Source: Amphritea opalescens
GTDB taxonomy: Bacteria; Pseudomonadota; Gammaproteobacteria; Pseudomonadales; Balneatricaceae
NCBI RefSeq assembly: GCF_003957515.1
Contig: NZ_RQXW01000018.1
Location: 1 to 64,000 of the forward strand
DNA length: 64,000 nt
Reading direction: 5' to 3'
Shown here: one piece after another, positions 44,733 to 54,526 of the stretch
Layout of the letters: each line of letters begins with the position of its first letter
Position numbering within the stretch: the first letter of the stretch is position 1
Translations under genes and position numbers: made by a program
The notes under the pieces: generated by a model
Seen by the model: only the letters and a program-made list of their open reading frames with translations
What the model was told of the DNA's origin: nothing
The model's database searches: none

Positions 44733-45407
44733 ATGTTGAGCACAGAGACACAGGCAGACAATCATAAGCAAAAACAAACACTACGAATTGGCGTGGGTGG
44801 TCCCGTCGGCTCCGGTAAAACAGCGCTGCTGCGTTCGCTTTGTTCGGCGATGCGGGAGTATTACGATATTGCGGTTGTCACTAACGATATCTATACCAAG
44901 GAAGATGCGAAGTTTTTGACTGAACATGAAGCCCTCGATGCTGATCGTATTATTGGTGTGGAAACCGGTGGTTGTCCCCATACGGCAATCCGCGAAGATG
45001 CTTCGATGAATCTAGCCGCCATTGACCAACTGCTAGCCCGTCATGGCGAATTGGATGTGGTGTTTGTCGAGAGCGGAGGGGATAACCTGAGCGCGACATT
45101 CAGCCCCGAACTGTCAGACCTAACCATCTATGTGATCGATGTATCCGCCGGCGATAAAATTCCCCGTAAAGGTGGCCCCGGTATTACCCGTTCCGATCTG
45201 TTAGTGATTAATAAAACCGATTTAGCACCGTTAGTAGGCGCGTCACTCGAGGTGATGGATGTCGATGCCAAGCGGATGCGAGGGGAGCGTCCCTTCGTGT
45301 TTTCAAATCTGAAAAAAGCCGAAGGCCTGCAGCAGATTATTGATTTCATCGTGTCCGAAGGGATGCTTGAACCGAAACAGCTGCCGCCCGTTAAGGCTGT
45401 CGTTTAA
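44733..45407 (+). CDS. ureG: Urease accessory GTPase UreG
   Basis: This 224-residue SIMIBI GTPase has the P-loop GGPVGSGKT (22-30), the nickel-binding Cys-Pro-His motif in [11 protein letters not shown] and the NKTD guanine specificity motif. It drives nickel insertion into urease. A lysine/glutamine-rich N-terminal stretch of about 15 residues precedes the domain. It is separated from ureF by 30 bp with a GGAG ribosome site. Confidence 0.95.
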   Translation: MLSTETQADNHKQKQTLRIGVGGPVGSGKTALLRSLCSAMREYYDIAVVTNDIYTKEDAKFLTEHEALDADRIIGVETGGCPHTAIREDASMNLAAIDQLLARHGELDVVFVESGGDNLSATFSPELSDLTIYVIDVSAGDKIPRKGGPGITRSDLLVINKTDLAPLVGASLEVMDVDAKRMRGERPFVFSNLKKAEGLQQIIDFIVSEGMLEPKQLPPVKAVV

Positions 45408-45436
45408 TATTGAGTTAGACTTTTAAGGAGCACACT

Positions 45437-46030
45437 ATGAATAAACGCAATCAACTACGCCTGGTAACTTTAGGTGCGGCGTTAGCACCCCTGTCGGCGA
45501 TGGCCCATACCGGTCATGAAGTGTCTGGTTTTTTTCAGGGTATTGCGCATCCACTGACCGGTGCTGATCATCTATTGGTGATGTTAGCGGTGGGCTTATT
45601 AGCCGCAGGCCGAAGCCGTGTGGGTGGTCTGAATCGTGAAAGCATCGCTATCCCCGCCGCGTTTCTCTTCGCCATGGTAGGCGGTACCCTGTTAGCGCTG
45701 GCCGGTGTGGCAGTGCCTTTTGTTGAACAGGGGATTGTTGTCTCTGTGATGGCAGCCGGTGTGTTATTAGCGTTGGCGGTGCGATTCTCGCTAGTTATGG
45801 GCGCTGTTGTCGCGGCCTCTTTTGCCCTATTCCATGGTTTAGCACATGGTGCAGAGCTACCGTTGGCCGCCAGTCCGTTGGGCTATATTGCCGGCTTTAT
45901 GATCAGCACCGCTGCACTGTTGATGGCAGGCACTAAGTTAGGCCAACTGGCGGATAGCTACAGCCTAGGCTTGATCTCCCGCATTGCCGGTGTTGCCGTG
46001 GCTGCGTTTGGTATCGCTGTGGCCGTGTAA
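45437..46030 (+). CDS. ureJ: HupE/UreJ-family nickel permease
   Basis: This 197-residue protein has a signal peptide (cleavage near 23), then HTGHEVSGFFQGIAHPLTGADHLLVMLAVG, the HupE/UreJ signature with histidine/aspartate metal ligands, and about 6 membrane segments. It likely imports nickel for urease maturation. It follows ureG by 29 bp with AAGGAG and ends the urea operon. HupE-type proteins also serve hydrogenases, but no hydrogenase genes are nearby. Confidence 0.88.
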   Translation: MNKRNQLRLVTLGAALAPLSAMAHTGHEVSGFFQGIAHPLTGADHLLVMLAVGLLAAGRSRVGGLNRESIAIPAAFLFAMVGGTLLALAGVAVPFVEQGIVVSVMAAGVLLALAVRFSLVMGAVVAASFALFHGLAHGAELPLAASPLGYIAGFMISTAALLMAGTKLGQLADSYSLGLISRIAGVAVAAFGIAVAV

Positions 46031-46200
46031 ACGCTAGCGCGTTAAATGGTTAGGTTATCTGGTGGTGGCAGGTATTAGCACTGCTGGGTAATCAATGAGA
46101 CTCGGTGTATCAGTCACGCCGGTCGTTATGAATGATGACTTTAAGTTACTTTAATTGTCGCTCGAACGCTTAAATCCCTCCCAGCTTAACCCGCAAGATT

Positions 46201-47139
46201 TTACACCCTAAAGCCGACATTGAGTGTTTCTAGGGTGTGGGTTAACTCTTCAAATACTAAATTTCTCAACCACATATGCGCCGGATCTTTGAGGTAGCGT
46301 TCATGCCAGATAATCGAGTAGGTAAAGCCTTTTTGCGGCATCGGGAAGGGGAGTATTTTCAACTGGTATTGCTCGGCAAAGCTAATGGCTAAACCGTAGG
46401 GCACGGTGAGAATAAGATCACTTTGCGAGATGATCGCCAGTGCCGCCACAAAGTGGGGTACCCGCAATGCGATCCGCCGTTTAAGCCCCCGTTCCTCTAA
46501 CAGATAATCAATGGCACCTTTACGTGCACCGCCCATCGTAATCAGCGCATGGGGATAGTTGGCATACTGCGCCAAATCCAGCCCCTGCTCGGCTGCAGGG
46601 TGGTCATTGCGAACCACGCAGACAAATTGGTCACTACCCACCCCTCGTCCATGAATCGCCGCTGGAGCATCCTTTATCGTGCAGGTGGCGAGGTCAATAT
46701 CATGTTGATCTAGCTCCTGCAGTAAGCTTTCCTGCCAAGGGACAATCTCTAAGTTAACGCCGGGGGCTTCAGCGCGTAATCGTTTGATTACCGGCGGTAG
46801 TAGCACCTGAGCACCGTAGTCGGTGGTGGCTAATCTGAAATTCTGGGTTGCGGTTTCCGGCGTGAAGGTCGCTGGGGTAATCAGATGACTCAGATCCTGC
46901 AGGGATTGGCGCAGTTGTAGGGCCAGCGCCTCTGCACGGGGGGTCGGGATGAGTCCCTTGGGTGTACGGGTAAATAAGGGATCATTAAACAGTGTACGCA
47001 GCCGAGCGAGGTTACGACTGATCGCCGGCTGAGTCAGATTTAATCGGCCGGCGGCTCGGGTAACACTGCGCTCTTCGAGTAATACTTGAAAGACGGGTAA
47101 GAGATTGAGGTCGGTGCCGGAAAGGTTATCGGTATTCAT
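46201..47139 (-). CDS. LysR-family transcriptional regulator
   Basis: This 312-residue LysR protein has an N-terminal winged helix (about 10-68; VFQVLLEERSVTRAAGRLNLTQPAISRNLARL) and a C-terminal co-inducer domain (about 95-300). It is divergent from an MDR oxidoreductase and a DJ-1 family gene with a symmetric site between them, the usual arrangement for a LysR regulator and its target. The inducer is unknown; a reactive aldehyde or electrophile is plausible from the targets. It converges with the nickel permease gene and no clear terminator is visible between them. Confidence 0.88.
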   Translation of the reverse strand: MNTDNLSGTDLNLLPVFQVLLEERSVTRAAGRLNLTQPAISRNLARLRTLFNDPLFTRTPKGLIPTPRAEALALQLRQSLQDLSHLITPATFTPETATQNFRLATTDYGAQVLLPPVIKRLRAEAPGVNLEIVPWQESLLQELDQHDIDLATCTIKDAPAAIHGRGVGSDQFVCVVRNDHPAAEQGLDLAQYANYPHALITMGGARKGAIDYLLEERGLKRRIALRVPHFVAALAIISQSDLILTVPYGLAISFAEQYQLKILPFPMPQKGFTYSIIWHERYLKDPAHMWLRNLVFEELTHTLETLNVGFRV

Positions 47140-47163
47140 TCATGATTTCTAGTTATGTTTAAT

Positions 47164-47189
47164 ATATGCCTAATGCATTGGATGCATAT
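47164..47189. promoter_or_regulatory. LysR-type dyad between divergent genes
   Basis: The 26-bp stretch starts ATATGC and ends GCATAT, with an inner near-palindrome AATGCATT at its middle. It contains T-N11-A type symmetry and lies between the divergent LysR gene and the MDR gene, so it is the probable binding site. Confidence 0.6.
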
Positions 47190-47245
47190 TGATAGTGAGA
47201 ATAGACTACTCATCATTATCTGACAATATTTATGGAAGGTGTTAA

Positions 47246-48256
47246 ATGTATATTGAGTCTAATCGTGAAATTCAGCTTCTTCGTCGTCCTGTCGGTATCC
47301 CTTCTAAAGAAGATTTTAAGCTAGTGAGTCATCCTGTTGCTGAGCTGCAAGAGGGTGAAGTGTTGGTGAAAAATACCTGGCTTTCGGTTGATCCCTATAT
47401 GCGTGGACGGATGATGGAACGCGCTAGCTATATTGAACCATTCGCCCTCAATGAAGTGTTAAGTGGTGGGGCCGTCGGTGAAGTTGTCGAGTCTCGCAAC
47501 ACTGATTTTCCCGTGGGCCGTAAGGTGTCAAGCATGAATGGCTGGCGGGAATACTTTACCTCTACGGGTGATGATCTTCAGTTGTTACCGCACACTGAGA
47601 TCGCGGAGCAGGCGTTCTTGAGCGTACTGGGAATGACAGGAATGACGGCATTTACGGGGCTGACCAAAATTGCAGAGTTAAAAGAGGGCGATCGCGTGTT
47701 TGTTTCCGCCGCCTCAGGTGCGGTCGGCGCGATAGTATGCCAGATCGCTAAACTCAAAGGTTGTTATGTGGCGGGTAGCGTAGGCTCGGATGAGAAAGCG
47801 CGTTATCTCTTAGATGATTTAGGCGTTGATGCGGTGGTCAACTATAAAACGACCGACGATCTGCAGGAAAGCATTGCTAAGGCTTGTCCAGAAGGCATCG
47901 ATGTCTATTTTGAGAATGTCGGCGGTGCTCACCTAGAAGCGGTATTAAACCTGATGAATGATCATGGACGTATCGCAGTTTGCGGCATGATCGATCAATA
48001 CAACGCCACCACGCCACAGGCTGGACCAGCGAATTTATCCCAATTGATTATTAAGAAACTCAAAGTTCAGGGCTTTATCGTGTTTGAACACTGGGATGAT
48101 TATCCAGCCTTTGTTGAGCAGATGACTCAATGGATCGAAGCGGGGAAAATTACCTGGAAAGAGACGGTTTATAACGGTATTGAACAAGCACCAGATGCCT
48201 TTATTGGCCTATTTAAGGGTGAGAATACCGGCAAGATGTTGGTAAAACTCGCTTAA
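47246..48256 (+). CDS. MDR-family NADP-dependent oxidoreductase (CurA/leukotriene B4 dehydrogenase-like)
   Basis: This 336-residue zinc-free medium-chain reductase has WLSVDPYMRGRM near residue 50, the VFVSAASGAVGAIVCQIAKLKG NADP-binding region near 150, and a DVYFENVGG segment. These match the CurA/YncB and prostaglandin-reductase-like group, which reduce alpha,beta-unsaturated carbonyls. It is likely a detoxifying alkenal reductase under the divergent LysR regulator, with the next DJ-1 family gene in the same unit. Confidence 0.9.
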   Translation: MYIESNREIQLLRRPVGIPSKEDFKLVSHPVAELQEGEVLVKNTWLSVDPYMRGRMMERASYIEPFALNEVLSGGAVGEVVESRNTDFPVGRKVSSMNGWREYFTSTGDDLQLLPHTEIAEQAFLSVLGMTGMTAFTGLTKIAELKEGDRVFVSAASGAVGAIVCQIAKLKGCYVAGSVGSDEKARYLLDDLGVDAVVNYKTTDDLQESIAKACPEGIDVYFENVGGAHLEAVLNLMNDHGRIAVCGMIDQYNATTPQAGPANLSQLIIKKLKVQGFIVFEHWDDYPAFVEQMTQWIEAGKITWKETVYNGIEQAPDAFIGLFKGENTGKMLVKLA

Positions 48257-48345
48257 ACAGTCAGTGGCTCAGTTGAGCATTCGATGATTAATTAAAGTGC
48301 GGACTGATATTAAATTTAGTCGCCCGCCAGAAAGGAAAGATTACG

Positions 48346-49026
48346 ATGAATATTTTATTTGTACTGACGTCACACGATGAGCTGGGTAATACTGGCGAGA
48401 AAACCGGTTTTTGGGTTGAAGAATTTGCCGCGCCTTATTATGTGCTAGCGGACGCTGGCGTTAATATTACCTTGGCTTCGCCTGCCGGTGGTCAACCACC
48501 GATCGATCCGAAAAGTGCGTTGGAAGATTTCCAGACAGAGGATACCCGTCGTTTTGATCAGGATGCTGATCTGCAACAGAAGCTAGCGAACACGTTGCCA
48601 TTAAATAGCGTGTCTGCCGATGATTATGATGCAATCTTTTATCCCGGTGGCCATGGCCCAATGTGGGATCTGACTCAGAACAAAGCCTCTATTGCTTTGA
48701 TTGAAACCTTTGCCCGTCAGGGTAAGCCTGTGTCAGCGGTCTGTCATGCACCGAGTGTGTTGTTAAACACTAAAGATGAGGCGGGCGAGCCACTCGTTAA
48801 GAACAAGAAGGTCACGGGCTTTACCAATACCGAAGAAGCGGCGGTCGGCTTAACCGAGGTGGTGCCATTCTTGTTGGAAGACGAGTTGAAGCAGCGCGGC
48901 GGTGTTTATTCGCAGGGACCAGACTGGGGACCTTATCTGGTTGAGGATGGTTTATTGATTACCGGCCAGAACCCAGCCTCTTCGACGCTGGTCGCGAAAG
49001 CTGTGTTAGCCCGCTTGAGCAAATAG
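48346..49026 (+). CDS. DJ-1/PfpI (type 1 glutamine amidotransferase-like) protein
   Basis: This 226-residue protein resembles Hsp31/glyoxalase III-like members of the DJ-1/PfpI superfamily. It has the nucleophile cysteine in VSAVCHAPSVLL, the glycine-rich YPGGHGPMWD segment and an early acidic residue in WVEEFAAPYYVL. It may be a glyoxalase or aldehyde-repair enzyme. It lies 90 bp after the MDR gene, with AAGGAAAGA as ribosome site, and ends at a bidirectional terminator. Confidence 0.87.
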   Translation: MNILFVLTSHDELGNTGEKTGFWVEEFAAPYYVLADAGVNITLASPAGGQPPIDPKSALEDFQTEDTRRFDQDADLQQKLANTLPLNSVSADDYDAIFYPGGHGPMWDLTQNKASIALIETFARQGKPVSAVCHAPSVLLNTKDEAGEPLVKNKKVTGFTNTEEAAVGLTEVVPFLLEDELKQRGGVYSQGPDWGPYLVEDGLLITGQNPASSTLVAKAVLARLSK

Positions 49027-49048
49027 CCATTTAATAAGGTGGTGATAT

Positions 49049-49088
49049 AAAAAAGTCACTGGGAGCTAAGGCTGCCAGTGACTTTTTT
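49049..49088. terminator. Bidirectional terminator between the DJ-1 gene and the ABC operon
   Basis: AAAAAAGTCACTGG at 49049-49062 is exactly complementary to CCAGTGACTTTTTT at 49075-49088 around a 12-base loop. It serves both converging transcripts. Confidence 0.9.
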
Positions 49089-49109
49089 GGTTAAAGCGGA
49101 GAACAGTGA

Positions 49110-49961
49110 TTAATGCGCGCTGATACCACGAATCGCTTCAGAGCGACGACGTAGATATTCCACGGTGCTTAGCAGCATGATGGACATACAGACGAGCATG
49201 GTTGCAACGGCCAAGATGGTCGGACTAATCTGCTCACGAATACCGGCCCACATCTGCATCGGTACTGTTCGCTGTTCTGCACCGGCAATAAAGATCGCAA
49301 CGACCACTTCATCCACCGAAGTCATCAGGGCAAACAGGCCGCCTGAGATAACACCGGTCATAATCAATGGCACTGTGACTTTAAAGAACGCATAGGTTGG
49401 CGAAGCCCCTAGACTGTTAGCTGCTCTGACTAAATTGTAGTCAAAACCACTCAGTGTCGCGGTCACCGTGATCACCACAAAGGGGGTACCGAGTGCGGTA
49501 TGAGCGAGTATTAAGCCCATATAGCTCTGTGATACGCCGATAGATGAATAGAAAAAGAACATGCCCGCCGCAGATATAATCAACGGTACGATCATAGGAG
49601 AGATCAATAACCCCATGATTAGGCCTTTAAAGGGTAGTTCTGAACGACTCAATCCCAGTGCTGCCAAGGTGCCTAGCACCATGGATAGGAAGGTCGAGCA
49701 GACCGCGACAATAAAGGTGTTCTTGATTGCGGCCATCCAGCGCTCACTAGCAAAAAACTCTTGATACCAGCGGAGTGAGTAGGCATCAGGGTCGAACTCC
49801 AGCATACCTTCGGTAAAGCTGAAGTAGGGCTCAACATTGAATGACAATGGAATAATAATAAGCAACGGCGTTATTAAGAAAATAAATACCATGCCGCAAA
49901 AAAGACGGAACGCATAGTACCAGAATGTTTCTAAGGGGCCGGCATACGATGGAAGTGCCAT
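49110..49961 (-). CDS. Spermidine/putrescine-type ABC permease, PotC-like
   Basis: This 283-residue inner-membrane permease has about 6 membrane segments and the EAA-type cytoplasmic loop (AANSLGASPTYAFFKVTVPLI). It resembles PotC/PotI and their relatives. It is the last gene of a four-gene minus-strand importer and starts 4 bp after the PotB-like gene. The substrate is uncertain: such systems carry polyamines, opines or related cationic compounds. Confidence 0.88.
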   Translation of the reverse strand: MALPSYAGPLETFWYYAFRLFCGMVFIFLITPLLIIIPLSFNVEPYFSFTEGMLEFDPDAYSLRWYQEFFASERWMAAIKNTFIVAVCSTFLSMVLGTLAALGLSRSELPFKGLIMGLLISPMIVPLIISAAGMFFFYSSIGVSQSYMGLILAHTALGTPFVVITVTATLSGFDYNLVRAANSLGASPTYAFFKVTVPLIMTGVISGGLFALMTSVDEVVVAIFIAGAEQRTVPMQMWAGIREQISPTILAVATMLVCMSIMLLSTVEYLRRRSEAIRGISAH

Positions 49962-49965
49962 AATC

Positions 49966-51237
49966 TTACCTCAACGTCATCTGATTGTTACCACCGAATA
50001 GGCGGCTGTAAAGGGCATAGATACCTAACACCAGTGTTAGCAGTACCACACCGAGCGCGGCTGCAAGACCCCAGTTAAGCGAGCTTTGCATATGGTATGC
50101 AATCATGTTGCCGATAAACTGTCCGGTCTGGCCACCCACCAACGCAGGGGTAATGTAGTAACCGATCGCGAGAATAAACACCAAGATGGCGCCCGCGGAT
50201 ATACCCGGTACGGATTGCGGTAGATAAACCTTAACGAAAGCGGTAAACGGGGTCGCGCCGAGTGATCGAGCCGCCCGCATATAGCTTGGTGGAATAGTTT
50301 TCATCACCGAATAGAGCGGCAGGATCATAAACGGCAATAGTATATGGGTCATGGCAATGACCGTACCCGTGGCGTTGTAGATCATACTCAGCCGGCTCTC
50401 ATCATTGACTAGGCCGAACCAAACGAGAATATCATTGATCACCCCTTGTCCTTGCAGTAGGGCGATCCAAGATGAGGTTCGTACCAGCAGCGAGGTCCAG
50501 AAGGGTAGTAGCACCAAGATCATCAGGGTGTTGGCAACACGCATTGGCAGTGATGCCAGCAGATAGGACACTGGGTAGCCGAGCAGCAAGGTCAATAAGG
50601 TGATGACCACCGACATCCAGACGGTTCGCCAGAGCATCTGCAGGTAGACACGCTGATTCTCCGGTAGCATTCTGATTTCACCCTCGGGGGTGGTTTCCAT
50701 ATCGAATGCGGCAATGTAATACGACGTGGTATAGGGTTTCGATTCGCGTTTAATGACTCGCCAGTTATCAATATCGCCCCAACCTTTATTGATTTTGATC
50801 AGTTGGGCTTTGTATGGCGGTTTGAGTCTAGCAGCTTTACGCGCGGTGCCGGTTAACAGGCTGCGCATCTGACTTTTTTCGTAATTTAGACGGGTAGCCG
50901 CTTTACCAATGGTATGGTTTTTACGACCCACGACCAAGTCTTCAACCAGTGCCGCATAGGTTGCTTCATCCGGCAGTTCGTTGCTATCGCCATCCCAGCT
51001 CGCTAACGCAGCGGTGGTATTAGGCATATATTCGGAAACCTGCGGATTATCAATCGACCGGAATAGCATGGTTGCGATAGGTGAAACAAAGGTGACCATG
51101 ATAAAGATAAGCAGGGGTGCTACCAGAAACAGGGCGCGGACTTTTTTGCGGCGCAATGAGCGATGCATATCCGAGGTAAGTCGTTTCTGTTCGTCCGGGG
51201 TTAATTGGCCTTCGGCCTCGACAGTATTTGCCATCAT
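49966..51237 (-). CDS. Spermidine/putrescine-type ABC permease, PotB-like with long periplasmic insertion
   Basis: This 423-residue permease is much longer than PotB (about 280 residues) because a hydrophilic stretch of about 130 residues (about 65-195) lies between the first membrane segment and the permease core. The core keeps the EAA loop (AARSLGATPTFTAFVKVYLPQ region). Long-loop relatives exist among PotB-like proteins of marine bacteria. The insertion may contact the binding protein. The start codon is preceded by an A-rich, GGA-containing leader. Confidence 0.85.
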   Translation of the reverse strand: MMANTVEAEGQLTPDEQKRLTSDMHRSLRRKKVRALFLVAPLLIFIMVTFVSPIATMLFRSIDNPQVSEYMPNTTAALASWDGDSNELPDEATYAALVEDLVVGRKNHTIGKAATRLNYEKSQMRSLLTGTARKAARLKPPYKAQLIKINKGWGDIDNWRVIKRESKPYTTSYYIAAFDMETTPEGEIRMLPENQRVYLQMLWRTVWMSVVITLLTLLLGYPVSYLLASLPMRVANTLMILVLLPFWTSLLVRTSSWIALLQGQGVINDILVWFGLVNDESRLSMIYNATGTVIAMTHILLPFMILPLYSVMKTIPPSYMRAARSLGATPFTAFVKVYLPQSVPGISAGAILVFILAIGYYITPALVGGQTGQFIGNMIAYHMQSSLNWGLAAALGVVLLTLVLGIYALYSRLFGGNNQMTLR

Positions 51238-51381
51238 GAGGAATACAAACCCTTTATTGATGATGAATTAAAATGGCGGTTGGTTGTGCATGGTACCGTT
51301 GATAATGATGAATCATCATCTGATCGTTTGGTTTGATGATCGATCAAATCATGACTCGATAATCAGCATTTAACTCATAAA

Positions 51382-51401
51382 GGGGGGCTTGGCAGCCCCC
51401 C
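51382..51401 (-). other. GC hairpin between binding-protein and permease genes
   Basis: GGGGGGC at 51382-51388 pairs with GCCCCCC at 51395-51401 around a 6-base loop, followed on the minus strand by only a short T-run. It probably protects the 3' end of the binding-protein mRNA or causes partial termination, favouring the binding protein over the permeases. Confidence 0.6.
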
Positions 51402-51414
51402 AGCATTTACGTAC

Positions 51415-52509
51415 TTATTGTACTAACCAAGCGTTAAAGCGTTGACGCAGTTCGTCACCGTTATCAGCCCAGAATTCAGCATTTTTCTTGATAGGTGTTT
51501 TGAAGTTAACTGGCGTAGTAGGCATATGGGGAGCCATTTTTACACCGGTTTCCGCATGAGTATCAACCAGTGGTGCAGAAGATTTACGTGCAGGACCATA
51601 AGAGATGTATTTAGTTTGATCGGCTAGACGTTGCGTGTCAGTTGCGAAACGCAGGTAGTCCATGGCCGCTTTCTTATGTGGAGCACCTTTTGGAATGATA
51701 TAACCATCTAGCTCATAAACCTGACCGTCCCAAATAATGGTGAACGGCTGGTTTTCGACGACTTGAGCGTTAAAGATACGACCGTTATAAGCGGACGCGA
51801 TAGCGACTTCACCGTCGGCTAGTAGTTGTGGTGGTTGAGCACCAGCATCCCACCAGATGATTGAATCTTTAATAGTATCGAGTTTAGCGAAAGCACGTTC
51901 TACACCTTCAGGAGTCCCCAAGACATCGTAAACTTCATCATAAGGTACGCCATCAGCAGCAAGAGCCCACTCTAGGTTAGCATCAGGTTTTTTCTCAAAG
52001 GCACGCTTACCTGGGAATTTTTTAACGTTAAATACGTCAGCAATGGTTTTTGGTTTTTCGCCCGGGAATGCTTTGTCGTTGAATGAGAACAGCGTGGCAT
52101 AAACGATGGTAGGAACATAACAACCAGAAAGAGAACCTTCTATAAAGTCTTCCATTACCGGCGTGCCATCAGCACCTGGGTTAAGATCTTTTTCGTAATC
52201 GAGTTCTTGTGCGATACCTTCATCACAGGCCAGAATTGCGTCGCCTTCCAGAATATCCAGTACATCCCAAGTTACGTTGCCGGCTTCTGTTTGAGCACGC
52301 AGACCCGCTAGACCATTACCTGACTTATCTTCGTCAACAATCTTAATGCCCGTTTTTGCCGTGAATGGATCGCTGTAGGCCATGCGTTGGGATTTTGTGT
52401 ACGCTCCACCCCATGATACAACCGTTAGTGGCTCAGCTGCAGTCGCAGAACCCACACATACAGCAGCACCTAGTGCTAGGACAGATGTTAATTTGGAAAA
52501 TTTCTTCAT
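51415..52509 (-). CDS. PotD-like periplasmic substrate-binding protein
   Basis: This protein of about 364 residues belongs to the spermidine/putrescine-type extracellular binding family, with signal peptide cleavage near residue 24 (ATA-AEP) and the mature start LTVVSWGGAYTKSQR. I use the ATG at 52509 because GAGAGGA lies 8 bases before it and it gives a normal signal peptide; an ATG 10 codons earlier would add a charged extension. The WGGAYTKSQ start is common in family members that bind compounds other than spermidine, so the substrate is open. Confidence 0.88.
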   Translation of the reverse strand: MKKFSKLTSVLALGAAVCVGSATAAEPLTVVSWGGAYTKSQRMAYSDPFTAKTGIKIVDEDKSGNGLAGLRAQTEAGNVTWDVLDILEGDAILACDEGIAQELDYEKDLNPGADGTPVMEDFIEGSLSGCYVPTIVYATLFSFNDKAFPGEKPKTIADVFNVKKFPGKRAFEKKPDANLEWALAADGVPYDEVYDVLGTPEGVERAFAKLDTIKDSIIWWDAGAQPPQLLADGEVAIASAYNGRIFNAQVVENQPFTIIWDGQVYELDGYIIPKGAPHKKAAMDYLRFATDTQRLADQTKYISYGPARKSSAPLVDTHAETGVKMAPHMPTTPVNFKTPIKKNAEFWADNGDELRQRFNAWLVQ

Positions 52510-52632
52510 TTGGCATTTCCTCTCGGGCTTTAATGACATGACATCTTCTTAGTGAAGACGCTGTTTATTCGCTCATCATCTTAATGATGTAGCCTTTATT
52601 GTTTTTCAGTAGCAATGACATTCTGATCCTGA

Positions 52633-53733
52633 TCAGATTGTATCCAAGGCCCTGCAATCTTTAGACGACCAACCGATAGGGGCTGTGCCGCCAACTTGCA
52701 ATCCTTTATGGTCCGTGGAATTCGGAACCTTGACGATAAATTCATCGTGGCCGCAGACATTCATACGGACGCGCTTGTGATCTCCTAGGTAGATAACCTC
52801 CTCAACTTTTCCGGTGAATACGTTGTCACATTGACCTTCAACAGGGTCAAGAAATACGCGTTCAGGTCGTAAAGAAAGCGTACTTTCTTTACCAATATCA
52901 TCAGTATTAATATCAAGGGCAGTGACCAGCTCACCGCTTGGCAAGCGAACGGTACAAATGCCGTCTTGAGTTGATTGTAAAATACCGGATAACTTATTGT
53001 TTTCACCGATAAATTGGGCAACAAATGAGTTAGTCGGTTTTTCGTAAAGTTCGGTGGGGGGGGCGAGTTGTTGAATGATACCGTCGTTGAAAACTGCGAT
53101 GCGATTCGACATCGTCAGTGCTTCAGATTGGTCATGGGTCACATAGACGACGGTCACGCCCAATCGTTCATGAATATGTTTGATTTCGTACTGCATCTGC
53201 TCCCGCAGATTTTTATCGAGCGCCCCGAGAGGTTCGTCCATCAGAATCAAGTCAGGCTCAAATACCAGTGCCCGTGCTACGGCGACGCGCTGTTGTTGCC
53301 CACCGGATAATTGTGCTGGACGGCGATCCCCGAAGCTACCCAATTCGACCATGTCGAGGGCTCTGTTGACTCGCTGTTCTATTTCGGATTTACCCATGTT
53401 GCGAACTTTGAGAGGGAAGGCGAGGTTTTCGGCTACGGTCATATGAGGAAAGAGTGCATAGTTTTGAAATACCATGCCGATGCCGCGTTTGTGGGGTGCT
53501 ACGTTGTTGATTGAACGGCCATCGAGATAGATATCGCCGTGGGTTGCTGTCTCAAAACCTGCCAACATCATGAGTGATGTGGTTTTTCCTGAGCCGGATG
53601 GCCCAAGCATGGTCAGAAACTCACCGCGTGGGACATCAATATTCAGGTCTTTCACGACGAGGATCTTTCCGTCGTAGCTTTTCTGAACACCGTCAAACCG
53701 TACAAAAGCCTCACTGGAAGCTGAATTTTCCAT
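52633..53733 (-). CDS. PotA-like ABC transporter ATP-binding protein
   Basis: This 366-residue ATPase has Walker A GPSGSGKTT, signature LSGGQQQRVAVARAL, Walker B LILMDEPLGALD and the H-loop VTHDQSEAL, followed by a TOBE domain (about 270-360). It energises the PotBC-like permeases. It is the first gene of the operon and lies next to a long AT-rich leader. Confidence 0.92.
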   Translation of the reverse strand: MENSASSEAFVRFDGVQKSYDGKILVVKDLNIDVPRGEFLTMLGPSGSGKTTSLMMLAGFETATHGDIYLDGRSINNVAPHKRGIGMVFQNYALFPHMTVAENLAFPLKVRNMGKSEIEQRVNRALDMVELGSFGDRRPAQLSGGQQQRVAVARALVFEPDLILMDEPLGALDKNLREQMQYEIKHIHERLGVTVVYVTHDQSEALTMSNRIAVFNDGIIQQLAPPTELYEKPTNSFVAQFIGENNKLSGILQSTQDGICTVRLPSGELVTALDINTDDIGKESTLSLRPERVFLDPVEGQCDNVFTGKVEEVIYLGDHKRVRMNVCGHDEFIVKVPNSTDHKGLQVGGTAPIGWSSKDCRALDTI

Positions 53734-54526
53734 TTGTTATTATGCCTCTCTACAATTTATGGGTTGTGATCCGCAAGTTTAAATCGGTAGTAAATTATTC
53801 TTAGCGACTGTTTCGCGTCTGTCTATACCCTACGATAATTTCAAGTAAGAGTGCAAACATTACCTTTAAATATCAAGGATTAAGTAGTTTCGCTCTGTTT
53901 TGATGTTCAATAATCGGCGTTTTCTCCATAAATTTTGACCATTTACGACATTTCACTAATTTATTATTACGAAAATAAACCCAAAGTGGTCAATCGCTTC
54001 ACATTTTGGCGTGCTTTAATTGAGTGCGCGCTTCTCGCTCAGGCGTTCATTTTTCGTTTCTCTTATTTCTTTAAGCAAAACTAATACCATGTTCTGGTAT
54101 CAGTCTGATTAATACATCTTTCCTGAATGGCGCTGCTTAAATAGGCGTTACTGTAAGGGCATGTTTTCCCCTTTGTTCTCGCTATCCTTAGGTTTTTATC
54201 CCGTATTGCTGTAACTCATTCTTTTTTGACTCTTTTTTGGCTCTTTTTTAGAGCTTTACCGTCAGCTTAGTTGATGCGGTGCACTGATGATTGATTAAAA
54301 AGGTCATACGAAATACCCATCAAATTATTTATCGATATGAGTAAAGCATAGACTGAGTCTGAGTAATTGCACTCTATGCTGGGGTTTTTCTAAATCGGTA
54401 TGCTTCCTGCAGTATCCGCAGTATGGATAAAGTATTTTGCTTAAAAGGTTGTTGGGTGGTCTATATTGGTGCGTTTTTGTTATTGCTTAGATCGATGTGC
54501 ACTGTTGCTGCGAAGGGGGTTATACG
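53734..54526. other. Long AT-rich divergent leader, ABC importer and glucosylglycerate operon
   Basis: About 790 bp separate the two divergent operons. I see no gene here. The stretch holds a direct repeat (GACTCTTTTTTGGCTC-like, about 54229-54254) and no clear terminator or riboswitch. Osmotically controlled promoters for the downstream osmolyte genes would have to lie in its right half. AAGGGGG at about 54513 is the ribosome site of the phosphatase gene. Confidence 0.5.

Noticed and set aside
51300-51365. FNR-like TTTGAT...ATCAAA before the binding-protein gene terminus
   Set aside because: The spacing is 5 rather than 4 bases, and it lies inside the operon rather than at a promoter.
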